Positions 34,368-46,005 of a stretch of 64,000 nucleotides of DNA are shown here, piece by piece. How positions within the stretch are numbered: position 1 is the stretch's first letter; each line of letters opens with the position of its first letter. Source of the stretch: Isoetes taiwanensis (Eukaryota > Streptophyta > Lycopodiopsida > Isoetales > Isoetaceae); assembly GCA_021234155.1 (NCBI GenBank), contig JAJEKV010000053.1:6341424-6405423 (forward strand), in the 5' to 3' direction. A program made the translations under genes and the position numbers. The notes under the pieces were generated by a model. That model was not told where the DNA came from, ran no database searches, and saw only the letters and a list, made by a program, of their open reading frames with translations.

Positions 34368-37300
34368 TCATGTTGCCATTGAGATCTTCTCAAGCTTCTT
34401 ATCAATTGCTTCTAGAAGCTCATGTAATCCAATACCCTTTATAGCAGATGTTGCAACTCTAGAAACTTTTCCATGTAGTCTGGAGGACGACCAAATATCT
34501 GTTTCCACTGGATTACCCAGCCCTTCCTCCAAGGGGAAGCTGTAACTACACGACCGTTCTAATGTCTCTTCATTTATTACAGTGTCCTGATCATCGTTTT
34601 CATCATCGTCTGTCTGTCCACCTAACAAAGGGCATTTGTTTTCCTCTTCTCCATCATCCTTCAATGTTTTCTGAACAAGATCAACCTGCACATATAACAC
34701 CATGAATACCTTCAGCAATTCTTAAGCATGATCTTTCATGTATATCAATAACCTGAGCCACCAAAATTGTGCTCGAGCCAATAATGTGCTCGAGCCAATA
34801 ATGACCAATAATGCAATCAAAACTTAGCAAATAATGTAGCATAAAAGTTGATGACCTTGTTCCACGCCTCCACTAGATGAGTTCCAAGCTTCTCCTCAGG
34901 GACTCCAATATCTTTGAGGACTGAAGGATTTGTCGATTGTTGCTCTTCCATGTTTGGGGCACTATAATCCATAACATGCTGGAAGAATGACGCAGAGTTA
35001 CAATCCCATGTATCATAAGGAAGAAAACGACAGAAACATTCTCTGTGTAAATACTTTGGTATAGACGTGTTGCTTTTTTGTACTTACCAAAATAAGGTCT
35101 GCTTCCACTACTTCTTCCAAAGTTGCATGAAATGCTTCCACAAGCTACAGATAAAAATGGCACCAATTTAATAGGTCAACATGGGCAATGCAAGCCCAAT
35201 GACAAGCATCTTACCTGGGTTGGCAAATCTGAGATGAAACCAACTGTATCACTAAAAAGAACTTTCCTCCTATAAACTTCAAGTTAGAACAGGAACAAAG
35301 GAAGAAATCCATACTAAATAACAGCTTTGTACCCTGATGGAAGAATAACACTTAAGTTTTGTGGATCCAAGTGGTCGCAAAGAGTCTGACATCATATTTA
35401 AGATATAAATTAAAACCTGGTACAAAACATTGGAAAATAAAAGAGTAGAATATCAAACATGTCGTCTGCGTAAATTTTGCTTTTGGATAACTGCCCTACT
35501 AATGTTGATTTCCCCTACAAAGCAACATAGGGGACTCAATTAAAAGAAAATACAAATTCAGGCTAGAGGGCATGAAGGGAATAACCGATACATTTTTTCT
35601 AGCTTTGAACATTACGCTCACGTGCAAACTTTAGTATTAATAGATTGCGCTGTAACCTCCTGAATGTATAATCTGTTTATTAATCTTATTTGGTAGATTA
35701 CATTCTTTCAGTGGAAAGACCGTCAGCAAGACTACAGCAAGCCTCCCGTACACTTTGTGTTTAACATATGGAAACTCGCTATCATCTATTTATTAATGCA
35801 AAAATAAAATTAAACAGTTCAGAATGGCCATGTAACCACGTGTGCCAAATATTGGCAGTTCTTTCTGCCTATTGCACCATTCTCACAAGGGAAATTTCAG
35901 AAACTACGTACAGCATTTGTGTACCCCACAACGGCAACAACAGGCACTCCATGACGATTAGATCTCTGCAACAGACGAGTTTGCCGAACTTCGGAAAGCA
36001 AAGCTAAAAGCCTTGTTCTACGATCTGATATCCTGAATTAAATAAACAGCATTTATATTAATTCCATGTAAAATCATGATTGTGTACGTTACATAATTTT
36101 CAAAAGCAACAAAACTATGATTCCAGAAAGTGGAATAGCTGCTATGCTATAGAAACGAGAATCTTCTTATTCTAAGGACCCTAGTTCACTATGTCAACAA
36201 CCATTTCAACACATATTGTGGCTTCCTTCATGTTGGCTGGGCAAAAAGAAGCAATAAACCACATGCCAATCGTTCAGAAAGTGGGTGTCAACTATAATAT
36301 TACCTTCGGCGTTGCAGTTGAATCTCTGTTTCACCAGCACCACCAATGAATCCCCGTCCACCACTACCACTAGCTCTCCTATAATTAACCAAAATAAATT
36401 AAAAAAAATTGAATTTCTTGTGAGCCAAAAGTACAGAACATTACCCACGAGCACTCACAACCTCTGCTTCACCATGTGTGCCAAATTCAAGCATTCCCTT
36501 TTTCCCCATCATACGTACCAAACGAGATTTTTTATAATCTAATGCTGCTAATTCGACCTGGATTCACCAATCTTTAGAAATGTAACCAGAAAAATAAAAA
36601 ATATGCTTTTCTAATCGTGCATGCATGTCCCGAGAACTAGACACTCGAGTTTAGCTTCTTTTGTTTGCGATGTGCACCAAAATTTCAATGATAAGGCCTA
36701 CACGATCAAGTACAGGCCTTCCCCATGCGCGCTACTGTCATGTAAAATCAGTAGACCATAAAGATTACATAAGATTGTATATATAGAGGAAGGAATCTAC
36801 ATAGTCCTATCTAGCAGACCATGCACACAGGTTCAGACACTACTAGAAGTATAGTAAGCAATACGGACTATGATGTGCTAAAAAAAATACCAATTGACTT
36901 TTGAGACCTCTGAATGCATCTTACCTTACTCTCATCATTTGCAAGCATCTAAGAACATTGTTATGAGACCAGTACGAAAAACATGAACTACATAGCTCGA
37001 GGCCATGAAAATATTTCCGTTTAGTAAGCATACAAAACTCCTAACCAAATTTTTCAATAAGATACTGATTTAGTTTACAACAATGTATGCCTATCGTGCA
37101 TTGAATATAAGAGGACAGTCTAAACAGTCTAAACTAGGAGGACAGTTGAAAGTGCATGCAAATTACTATCAGTCAACTACATTAATTAAGAAAATCGGCA
37201 TAAGTTTCAGAAACACCTCCAAATTTCTTTGTTGGCCACCAGAGAGAGATGCATTGACAAATACAGCATCAATACCACCCTGAGAATACAAGATAAACGT

Positions 37301-37953
37301 TTAGCATTTGGTGCATAATTTACATGCAAAGTTTGAAAATGACATTAACCAATTACAAAATCATGCCTCTAAAGTTCTGTCCATAATCATATGTGTTCTA
37401 TGACTATCAGGAAATAGATAATATTTCAACTTCCTTTACTAAAAGCTAGTAAACTCGAAAACAAAATTGAGCTGAATGAACACCTTAACCGTTGCCACAT
37501 CAACATGTACGCGAATAATATCAACAGTTCCGGGTCCAAAATATGCACCTGCAAAAACAGCGCTCAACTTTACAACACGCCTATATTGGCACATTGTTTT
37601 CTCAATCCAGGATTGCAATAATTGGAAATGTTCTATTGCATAGCTACCAAGTGGCATATATCAGTAGACTTTCAAGAAGAGACTTTGTTCTTACCTGCGT
37701 GTAGTTGTCTATTACGAGGGGGGCTTTGAACTAATACAAATGGAGGCAATTCTTCCTTGTCTCGCAAATAAGTTGGGCCACTGACGGAATCCGCAAGCCG
37801 GAGAGCCTCTAGCAACCTAGCCTTCAGCAGAGTTTTGGGATGAATACGAGGTTGGACCACTAAGAACCTGGGCGGTTTATCGGGATCCTCATGGTATGTA
37901 AATCGTTCCCTCCATAGTCCGAGAGAAGGATGGTAGTGTCGCAGATTCGCCAA
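34368..37953 (-). pseudogene. HflX-type GTPase (GTPBP6-like), 12 exons, two frame lesions
   Basis: Minus-strand exons: 37,953-37,695; 37,548-37,484; 37,279-37,217; 36,731-about 36,643; 36,557-36,445; 36,378-36,304; 36,032-35,912; 35,514-35,459; 35,385-35,333; 35,269-35,215; 35,144-35,088; 34,978-34,856; 34,685-34,368, nearly all with GT-AG ends and matching phases. They spell an HflX: VVQPRIHPKTLLKARLLEAL, AYFGPGTVD, PVLDRVGLIIEI, GGAGETEIQLQRRR, G1 GYTNAGKSTL (split by an intron), G3 DTVGFISDLP, TLEEVVEADL, and a final SAIKGIGLHELLEAID. HflX proteins are ribosome-associated GTPases of organelles in plants. Exon 4 is frame-shifted near the KEAKL segment and its donor is lost; the LFAT exon is shifted by one base. 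The first frame starts TTG after an in-frame stop, so the start or transit peptide is missing. (Thirteen blocks listed; the exon count depends on the broken fourth.). Confidence 0.8.
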
Positions 37954-38139
37954 AGCGGGCTATAGCTCCGGATCAAGGGGACGATTTGCATTATGCGCTT
38001 GGGCCCGCCAAAAGCTTGGTTCATTTTGAAAAGGTTGAGGTTTGGAAAACCATTTCTATCTTTGATGACGAAATATAACATTATATTCTTTTTTAATAAA
38101 AAAATAATAGTATAGCACGTATTGGTGTCAAAATACATC

Positions 38140-38508
38140 TCCCCCCAACACCCATGTCACGATACATGTCATATGAATGGCACTTGAGTGGCACTAGCAT
38201 CACATATACATGTCCAAGTGCATGTCATTTGCATGGCACTTAAATAGCACAATGCATGTCATTTAGAACACACATGAATGGCATAACCAAGTCACATAGA
38301 TGTCAGAATGCATGTCACTTAAATGGCACAAACGGGTCAATTAAATGACACTTAAATGACAAATATTTTGACCACACTAAAATGGCACAAAAAGGGGAGA
38401 GGATAAAGGGCATAAATTTGCACAAATGACACACATCAAAAGTGCCATTTGTGTACGTAAAAAATGACACTAATTTGTGTCATTTCTACCTATTTTTGTA
38501 GTAGTGGG
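38140..38508. mobile_element. CACTA-like element end with ATGACAC repeats
   Basis: The segment is packed with TGTCAT, AATGGCAC and AAATGACA words in both orientations, as in subterminal transposase-binding regions. It ends at 38,508 with an inverted CACTACTACAAAAATAGG followed by an ATGACACnAATTnGTGTCAT palindrome (38,463-38,485). Terminal CACTA is the mark of En/Spm-type elements. I do not find the partner end or a 3 bp target duplication. Confidence 0.45.
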
Positions 38509-38990
38509 AGCTCGATTGGCTGATAGGCTGGCAGGCGCTTGGGCAAGAAGGCGCTGGCTATGGCACTCCTTTGGTTCCAGAAAAAAAAGGGGACGTTGAG
38601 GCTTCTAGCCTTTTTAATGGAATTGGGGTTTCACCTGGCCAATGGGATTTGGCCACGTGGAAATCCCATACCTTAGCTAAGGACATTAATTAGACACATT
38701 AATGACACACTTAAAGGCTAAGATACTTACCCATATTAATACCCCTAGGCTAAACTATTGACGTGTCATGTCGAATACCGTATAAATACCCGTATACAAG
38801 CATGAAACGTCACATTCTCCCCCCCTTAAAAACAATGCTGTCCTCAGCATTAGGAAGGAAAAAGAACACGACAACGCTAACAACGAGACAGAACGAACAA
38901 TACGGTAATTACAGAATATCATTATCCCAAAATAGAACACAATATTAACAAAGAAGATTAACACAATAGGGATAATATCCCATCTCACGC
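38509..38990 (-). mobile_element. Ty3/gypsy retrotransposon 3' end (polypurine tract and LTR)
   Basis: Read on the minus strand, the end of a polyprotein (LRTALFLRGGE) overlaps an AAGGGGGGGAGAA polypurine tract (about 38,816-38,830). This is immediately followed by TGTGACGTTTCATGC, a typical LTR start, at about 38,814. The LTR runs toward about 38,510, with a TATAAATACC box near 38,783. The 5' LTR and most of pol are absent, so it is a fragment. 38,990-39,489 shows nothing else. Confidence 0.55.
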
Positions 38991-39489
38991 CATCATGGTC
39001 TCACGCTATGCTAGTTACTATGCATTTTTTCTACATACTGCTAGCTTAATGATTTAGACAGTGACATATCTACAGTTGGGGGCAATTCATGCTCATTCAT
39101 TACTGCATACATCATGAAAGTAGCACAGTTCATCGCTTGTTTGCTGGCCTAGACGTGGTAGAATTATTCTATAAGTCATGTGGGCACAAAGCTTGTGAAG
39201 TAGACTTGCTTCTCTTTTTCATACTTGACAGATGGGATATGATGCACTAATCTATGCTAGAAGATTACATTGGCATATTGGGGAGTAAAAAGCCTGTTTA
39301 TCTCCGTATGCTTTGAGCTTAGATAGCTGACCTGAATTTCAGTTTAGTGAGTAAGGGTTTGAAGGGGCCTAATAGTAGACTGCATGCTAAGAGTTGAACT
39401 TGCATGATGGTTAATTAATTAGGGCGGAGACTCTGGGTTATTCTCTGTTGGAAAAACACATCTATCTATTATCTTTATGGTACATTCAA

Positions 39490-40006
39490 GGTGAAGGGCG
39501 ATAAGCCCAAGAAATCCGTAGCTTACCTGCTAGTGCTTAGGGCTTTACCCTGATTAAGGCTAATTGTCCTCTGGTTTACTGCAGGTAACGGGATTTCTTG
39601 CTCCTAGTGTGTTTTCCATTTATTCAAGTTGGAAAAGCTACAAGACAAGATGACACCGAAGATACATTTTGACGAATTTGCTGAGCTCTATGGGGCTGAT
39701 TTGAAAGACAAGGAAAATTCTGAACTTTAATTTTAAGATTGTGTTGTTCTAGAGTCAATTATAAGCTCTTTTGAGGGTAAATATGATGTATTAAACAAGA
39801 AAATGAATTAAATTGACAAAAGAAAATTGTTTTTCTATTATAGAACTTGGTAATTTCTTTTGCTTTGATAAAGGTTAACCATTTTTAAGGCTTAAGTCAA
39901 ATTTACACCTGTTTTGGCTTAAGGCTGCAAATTGGCCTGAAGTGGTCTTTGCAAAAGTCCATGGAAGGTAAAAGTCTGTTTGAACAGATTTTAAAAGGTT
40001 TTTTTT
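39490..40006. repeat. Dispersed repeat, copy 2
   Basis: The partner of 27,484-28,130. It is better preserved in the 5' block (GGTGAAGGGCGATAAGCCCA...) and ends in a poly-T run at 40,003-40,015. It lies next to the target of the TIR element at 40,042. Confidence 0.75.
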
Positions 40007-40876
40007 TTTTTTTTTAATCAAAAAACAGTATAGCTAACTTAGGGTACCTTCACACCCGCCGTTAAGTTAGGAATAAGTTAATTTTTTTTACTGCCTCTTA
40101 AACTTATAAAAGACTCTTATGTTCGCTCCAAGACTAAGTTAGCTTTCCGTTAAGACTTTAACCTAATGGAAACTAGTTAAATCTTTTCAGACTAGAACAA
40201 GTTAGGTTTTTTTTTTTTAACTTAACGATAAAATAAAAATGTGTTCGCACTTGCCTTAGTTAAATTAGCAATGCTAACGACAATTTCTTCACATAGGTGC
40301 CTATTAAGTTAGTCTAACTTAATGCTAACAGCAATGCCTTCGCACATTCGTCCATTAAGTTATTTTTTTTTTTTAACTTAATGCTAACGGCAATACCGCA
40401 CATACCTCCATTAAGTTATTTTTATTTTCTATTAAGTGCTTCAAACAATTGTCCTCTTCTTGTGCCAACCACCCTTAAGCAACTATTAAGGGACTAACAA
40501 TGTAGTATTACAACGATTTGAGATAGTTATTTGTTAAACAAGGTTGAGTCTAGCAACCAAATAGTCTCACAAAAATTGGGCTTAGGGACCTCATCAAGCA
40601 CACATTACTAAAAAATAAAGGTGGACATTATTTGAATCTACCATTTGCAAACCTGCCTCTCCCAATCGGGGGCAGAAAAATGGATCACCGAAAATAATAG
40701 ATGACAAACTTTAAGCTTGAGTCTCTGCATTGTATAAAGATGTTTCCATTGTGCAAGATAAGCTGGAGAAAACCTCCTCCACGGATATTCTTTTGTTGAT
40801 AAATCCATATTTACAAAAAATGATCTACATGAAGTGATGAATAGTACTTCCGATGGTGATATGCATAACTAATTGA

Positions 40877-41522
40877 TTATCTAGTTGCTGCAACTTCTGT
40901 TTTCTCAGTTGCTGAAGCAGCTCTTGAAACTGTTGGGCTATCTACTGCCAGACCCATTGTGTGCAACCCATTGTCCGCATAGAAAATAGTTCCTGTGATT
41001 GCCGACGCCAATGAGGATGATAGAAAAGCTGTTGCATTCCCTACGTCCCTCTGCACATTAAAAATAATAAATTTCAACTTGCTTAAGTATGTTTGTTTTT
41101 TGTTTGTAATTCACAGACAGGATGAGAAGTTAAACCTGCTTGAAGCTCCTTTTGCAAAGGAGCATTGGCAGTTGAATAGTTTATTATGTCATCAATAAAA
41201 CCCTATAGCTTTAGCTGCTCTGCTCCTCAAGGGTCCTGGCAAATGCAAGCAAGCACATTTCAGTTGCGCAATTTCTCCACCAAGGAAAATCACATGAAAA
41301 CAATACCTGCTGAAATTGTATTTACTCTGATGTTGTACTTTCTTCCAGCTTCAATGCAAGAACCTATATGGCCTAGAAAATCAGACCCAGGACTAAAGAA
41401 CACTTCAAAAATGACAAGATAAGATAGGGTAGCCAACATAAGATGAGGGGATGGAAAATCATATATATACCCTTGTGTCACTTTCTAATGCAGCTTTTGA
41501 TGAACTCATACCACCTCCATAT
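40877..41522 (-). pseudogene. Enoyl-ACP reductase 3' fragment (four exons)
   Basis: Minus-strand exons 41,522-41,471, 41,363-41,307, 41,235-41,136 and about 41,050-40,877. They read YGGGMSSSKAALESDT, then VLA.EAGRKYNIRVNTISAG, PLRSRAAKAIGFIDDIINYS then TANAPLQKEL, and [20 protein letters not shown] then [13 protein letters not shown]. This is the C-terminal third of the plastid NADH-dependent enoyl-[acyl carrier protein] reductase (FabI/MOD1 type), including the SxxAxxxYS-like substrate loop region but not the NAD-binding N terminus. One T is missing in the EAGRK exon and the last junction is out of phase. Upstream exons are absent, and the fragment sits inside the TIR element, so gene capture is likely. 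41,523-44,130 holds no other recognised gene. Confidence 0.8.
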
Positions 41523-44132
41523 CTGCTTACATGGGACATACATCAAAAACATATCTTATGCAGATCAACTATGTAAGAAAATATATGAATAGCTGCAAGA
41601 AAGACAAACTCCATAAATAACTACAAGAAAATAAACAAATAGCTGCAAGAAAGCCAACTCCATAAATCTGACCCTAAATCATAAGCAAGAACAGTAAATT
41701 ATGTGTTTTATAGAGAAAAATAAATCTAAAAAAAATAAATCTATTTATCTGCAACTTCTAGCCAGACTTCAGTTTTTTATAGAAATTTCAGTTTGCCACA
41801 CTCTACAATTATTGTTTAACATGCAACTTCATAGGTCCAAATTACAAAAACCAAAGGCTCATGCCAGTTTGAGGAGACCATGAGCATCTAGAATGATCTT
41901 TGAGAATCCCATCCTAATAAACAATCAAAATACAACGTAAACACAACTGTGAAACTTATGAAGAGATTCAGATGTCCTTGCAATGGAAATGAAATCTCAG
42001 CACAACATGGCACTCTGCCATTTTCTTCCTCTGCCAAACACAGAAAAGGGACTATATATTTATCAGCTAAAAGAGATTGAATACTCCTTGTTCTTGATTT
42101 TTCAGGACCCTGCTATAGCTCCTTTCTTAGTGTACAAATCTATACTGCCCAAAGATTTTGGAATTGCATGGGGATTTTGGCAGCACTATAGCAGTTGTAT
42201 ATTCTTCTTGGGCAAGCTCTGTTAAATTTTGTGGATGGAGATGGGTTTTGCATGGGCATAAACAAGCATTATTATATAAATAGAAACTACACTGTAATGA
42301 TTTTGTGCATTTGTGAACAGCCTTATAAATAATTTTGTATTATGGATGGAGATGGATTTTGCCATGGGCATAAGCAAGCTATTGGAATTTGGCAACGAAT
42401 TAAGGAGAGATCATATTGCGATATTTATGGAAAGGATTTGTGCATCTCTCAACAATAGTATAAATGATTTTGTGGATCTGTATTTAGGAATTTCTTGTCC
42501 TTATTGCTTTGGCAACGTGAACATCTAATAAAGATACATTTAATGTCTTATCTTCAAGGTTTGATGAGCATATGGACAGGAGGTGATCTCGGCCTCTGAG
42601 CTCCATTAGAATATTGGAAGTAGCTCAATCAGGAAAGCTGGAAGTCCTCACTGACACTCTATCACAAAATTTGCCATGGTAGTCTCTTTAGAATTCTGGG
42701 AAATACAAGCGTTGATCCATATCCTAGAATTCGACTGCATGGGATAATTCTGATCCTTTTATCAGATGAAATAGCATATATTCAGATGAAGCAACAAGTG
42801 TACTTCCAGATAAGATAGTAATTGACTTCTTACTAAATACGCATGTATGTTTGATCCTTTTCTTTGCTTGCAGGTATGCACGGGCATTGTGGTGAGGGTT
42901 ATAGTAGATCTACGGTGGCTTGCTTTGGTAGTTGAAAGGTCAATTAAAAAATTGCAACAACATCTCCACAACATCTCCACAACATCATTAGCAAATGGGT
43001 TTTGAATTTTGATAAGTTTAAAAGTTATTCACGAATAAAAATGTGATTCAATTTCGTTGGATTGGCATCGAATTATCTTCTCATTCGCAAATGCGAGTTT
43101 TGACTCAAAAAATGCGTTGAGATACATCATTTTCCATGCGTGTATTTGTTAACATCTGGAATTTTCTAGCTCTAAATGGTTGCCATAATTGCACTTCATT
43201 TTATATCTTATTCAATTTAGTTAGAGTTCAGATTGGTGCTTTTAGAACCACATGAAATGATGGCATATGCACTTAAACGCGTCTTTCCTTCATTTTGCAG
43301 GTCTGAATGTATGAAAGACATCTAGTTAATACACTATATTTTGGACATGTCTTTCAAAGATAACACAGTTTGTGCATTAAATTTGAATGTATGAGCTTGA
43401 CTTCTCTCCTATATGGCTACAATGTTGTGATTATTTATAAGTATTGAGTCCAACTATATTTTTCCTATGGCTTACTCTGATTCTTATTCTGACTTCTGCT
43501 TTGAATCCAAAATATTTAAATGACATATTTAACAAAATTTAGACTTATTCAAATCTAATAAATGTATTTTTAGCTTTTATTGATTTTAATAATTTATCTT
43601 TAGATAAACAATGTGATACTTACTAAAGTTTAAAGTTGCTTTCTAAACTAATTCTTGGTTCCATCTATTTAGAATTAAATTTTCATCTAAGATAACCCTG
43701 TATAAATAAAATGCTATTTTTTTAAAAATATTTAAAGAAAGTTTTACATTGAAATTAATTAAATAATTACGTTTATGTTTGATTAAAATATTTTTATTTC
43801 ATCAATAATAAATTATTTAATAGTTATTATTAAACCAATAATTTTATATCATTTAATTAATTTCAACCTAAAACCTTCCTTAAAGTATTTTTAAAAGTGT
43901 AAAAGTTTGTAAATTGTGAAATTCTAATAATAGTTTTAAGTCAATCGCTTATTAAACCATCAGATTTCATTTAATTATCATGATTGCTAAATCTTGAATC
44001 TGTTAAATCAATAAAAATTGAAATTTTTATATTCTTGAAATGTCTAATTCTAAATAGATTCAAAATTACTTTGAAAAAGGCACTGGCATAGTGTATACTA
44101 ATGAAGAGGGCCGTGTGTAGCCTACAGCTGCT

Positions 44133-44486
44133 ATGGGTTCCGGAAGCAGAAGCGGAGCGAAGAGGAGAAGCGGAGCGCATCCAAGCATGGCAGCAAAGGC
44201 TGCCAAAGCGCTTGATGATTCCCGGATTATGGGTGGACTGATCTATTGCATCGGAATTTATCTTGCTGCCCCTAGGGTTGGAGAGAATGGGCTGTCCTCT
44301 GCCGGATCACAAATAGGAGAGGACTTGAAGAAGGGATTAGATTTGGCAGGGGAGAGAATTGGGGAGGGTTTAGAAAAAGGTTTGAGCAAAATCGGAGTGA
44401 GCAAAATCTATACTGCAGATTTCGTGGTGAATCTTAATGCTAGGCCCTTGCTCAGCCGTTGCAATGGAGTTTCCAGTTTTGTATAA
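44133..44486 (+). CDS. Unknown 117-codon ORF inside the TIR element
   Basis: An ATG-started uninterrupted frame. Residues 1-25 are basic (MGSGSRSGAKRRSG...), and MGSGS could accept N-myristoylation. A short hydrophobic stretch (IMGGLIYCIGIYLAA) lies near residues 31-46. Two related heptad-like segments follow: GEDLKKGLDLAGERIGEGLE and KGLSKIG. It might be a captured gene end or chance. Not recognised. Confidence 0.35.
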   Translation: MGSGSRSGAKRRSGAHPSMAAKAAKALDDSRIMGGLIYCIGIYLAAPRVGENGLSSAGSQIGEDLKKGLDLAGERIGEGLEKGLSKIGVSKIYTADFVVNLNARPLLSRCNGVSSFV

Positions 44487-45128
44487 ATGATTTTCCTCTA
44501 CATCAACATCAACTTAGCCTAACATGCAGTCTGCCACGTCTCATGGATTAAAGTAATCAGCAATGTGAGAGATCTAGTTATAGCTAAAAATACGATTGAT
44601 CAGCAGATATAGGTAAGCGCTTAATAGAAGTGCCTTAAGGTTTTGTATCCTAATGTTTTTAAAGTTTCCAAAATGTAAGATGCTGGCTTTGATTCTACAG
44701 CTTGCAACAGGCTTTAGAAAATAAATGCAACAGAGTCCATCAAGTGACTGCAACAATTGATCATATGTGATAGAAAAGATATATACAAACAAATGTAACT
44801 AGCACTACATACATTATCCCATAGTTTAGACAACAGAAATGCTATGGAATTTAACATGGAAAGTAACACCAACAAGGAAAAACAGATGCCCTTATCAGAT
44901 AGTTTAACCACTAAAATGCACATCTAATCTAATGTAAGGTACAAGAAGATAGAGGTCTTTAATCTAATTTCCGTTTCTACAAAACAACAGGAAAATGTGG
45001 ATATAAAGATATGAGAGACTGCTGCAAAGATAGTAATAAGGCACATGTATTATTCATGCCTCCCAACCCACGATGCCTGGCTAAAAAAGGGGCAATGCCG
45101 GCCCAAAAACATCAGTGCAATAGAAACC

Positions 45129-45250
45129 TTAGTAGTCAGTGTAAGCCAAAGTGATACCTACTCCAGCACCGAAGGCAATGCTTGCCCAACAGTAACTGGG
45201 CCCCAGAAGAGCAAAAGGCCTGCAAATGCTCTGCTTGTATGGATTATTGA
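45129..45250 (-). pseudogene. MIC10-like (MICOS subunit) C-terminal fragment
   Basis: The minus-strand reading AFAGLLLFWGPVT is followed, after a one-base frame change, by WASIAFGAGVGITLAYTDY and a stop at 45,129-45,131. MIC10 proteins of plants end in a second membrane hairpin of the form GGLLFFRSPVTRWASVAFGA... with GxGxGxG-like spacing and AYTDC (from memory). They bend the mitochondrial inner membrane at crista junctions. Only this last segment is present. It lies near the right end of the TIR element. The call rests on about 35 residues. Confidence 0.55.
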
Positions 45251-45735
45251 GTAATGAACTATTGAGTAATGAACTTGTTCAGACCTCTAACGGCAATCTC
45301 CAGCCTTTCCATCCGATTGGTGCAATGGATTCAATGACCAGAAGTTTACAATTTATGCAATACATCACGGGCTTACAATACATGGTCTGACCTGATCAGA
45401 ATGTTCAAAATCCTCCAGGGCCAGCGCCCTCCACGACCAACGACCTTCGCAGCTAGGGCCGTCGTGCCAGAGCAGATAACCAGCGTTAAAGTGACCTCCG
45501 TAGGTCACATTAATTTTTAGTTCATTTTTAATTTTGGGTTAACTTCATGTTAAATTAGTTAACCTAACATAAAGTGGTCTGAACTTCGCTTGGGTTAAGA
45601 ATTTTAGGTTAAAAAAATTAACGGAATCCTAGTTATGTAACTTAACTGAATACTAACCTAACCTCTGGTGTGAACATAAAAACTATTAAAACCTTAACGC
45701 AATCCTAACTTAACGGCTAGTGCGAAGTACCCTTA

Positions 45736-46005
45736 AGACATAAAAATCTGGTGTTGCAAAGGACGTTTCCTTCTGGAATTGAAATGCTAACTAGTTTTTA
45801 GCATATAAGGAATTTGCACCACCAAAAATGTTCTTTCTGGAGTGTGAAAGTAAAATAGTGATTACCTGGTGTTCCGTCAAATGGTGGTTACGTAGTATTA
45901 CTAGTGTTCCTTCAAATAGTGGTTACATAGTAGTGGTACGTAGTGTTTTGCTAATGGTAATATTAAATGAATGCCACTCGATGCTAGGCAAGATGTTAAA
46001 TAAAA
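45736..46005. repeat. Right part of the dispersed repeat interrupted by the TIR element
   Basis: Matches 17,890-18,122 (AGACATAAAAATCTGGTG... to GCAAGATGTTAAATAAA) and adds a partial internal duplication of the GTGTTCCTTCAAATAGTGGT segment near 45,900-45,945. Confidence 0.85.

Larger units (their letters stand above)
40042..45732. mobile_element. 5,691 bp TIR element with TTA target duplication (PIF/Harbinger-like)
   Basis: The left end GGGTACCTTCACACCCGCCG then TTAAGTTAGGA and the inverted right end GGGTACTTCGCACTAGCCGT then TAAGTTAGGA form the TIRs. Hundreds of bases of TTAAGTTA-rich subterminal sequence lie inside each end (40,042-40,450 and 45,510-45,732). It is flanked by TTA at 40,039-40,041 and 45,733-45,735. 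The flanks join to give the repeat seen uninterrupted at 17,867-18,122, proving insertion of one unit. No transposase frame is visible, so it is non-autonomous. Its cargo includes enoyl-ACP reductase and MIC10 fragments and an unknown 117-codon ORF. The superfamily is inferred from the 3 bp TTA duplication. Confidence 0.8.

Noticed and set aside
36925-36948. A 24 nt GT-AG bounded micro-exon in the HflX-like gene
   Set aside because: HflX alignment runs directly from the 37,217 exon (QRNLE) to the 36,731 exon (RAWGRPVLDRVG); the micro-exon would add unmatched residues.
38463-38508. A complete CACTA element spanning part of the HflX-like gene (left end at CACTACTAGAAG near 36,839)
   Set aside because: The candidate left end matches only about ten bases, there is no matching 3 bp duplication, and the HflX exon order is undisturbed across it.
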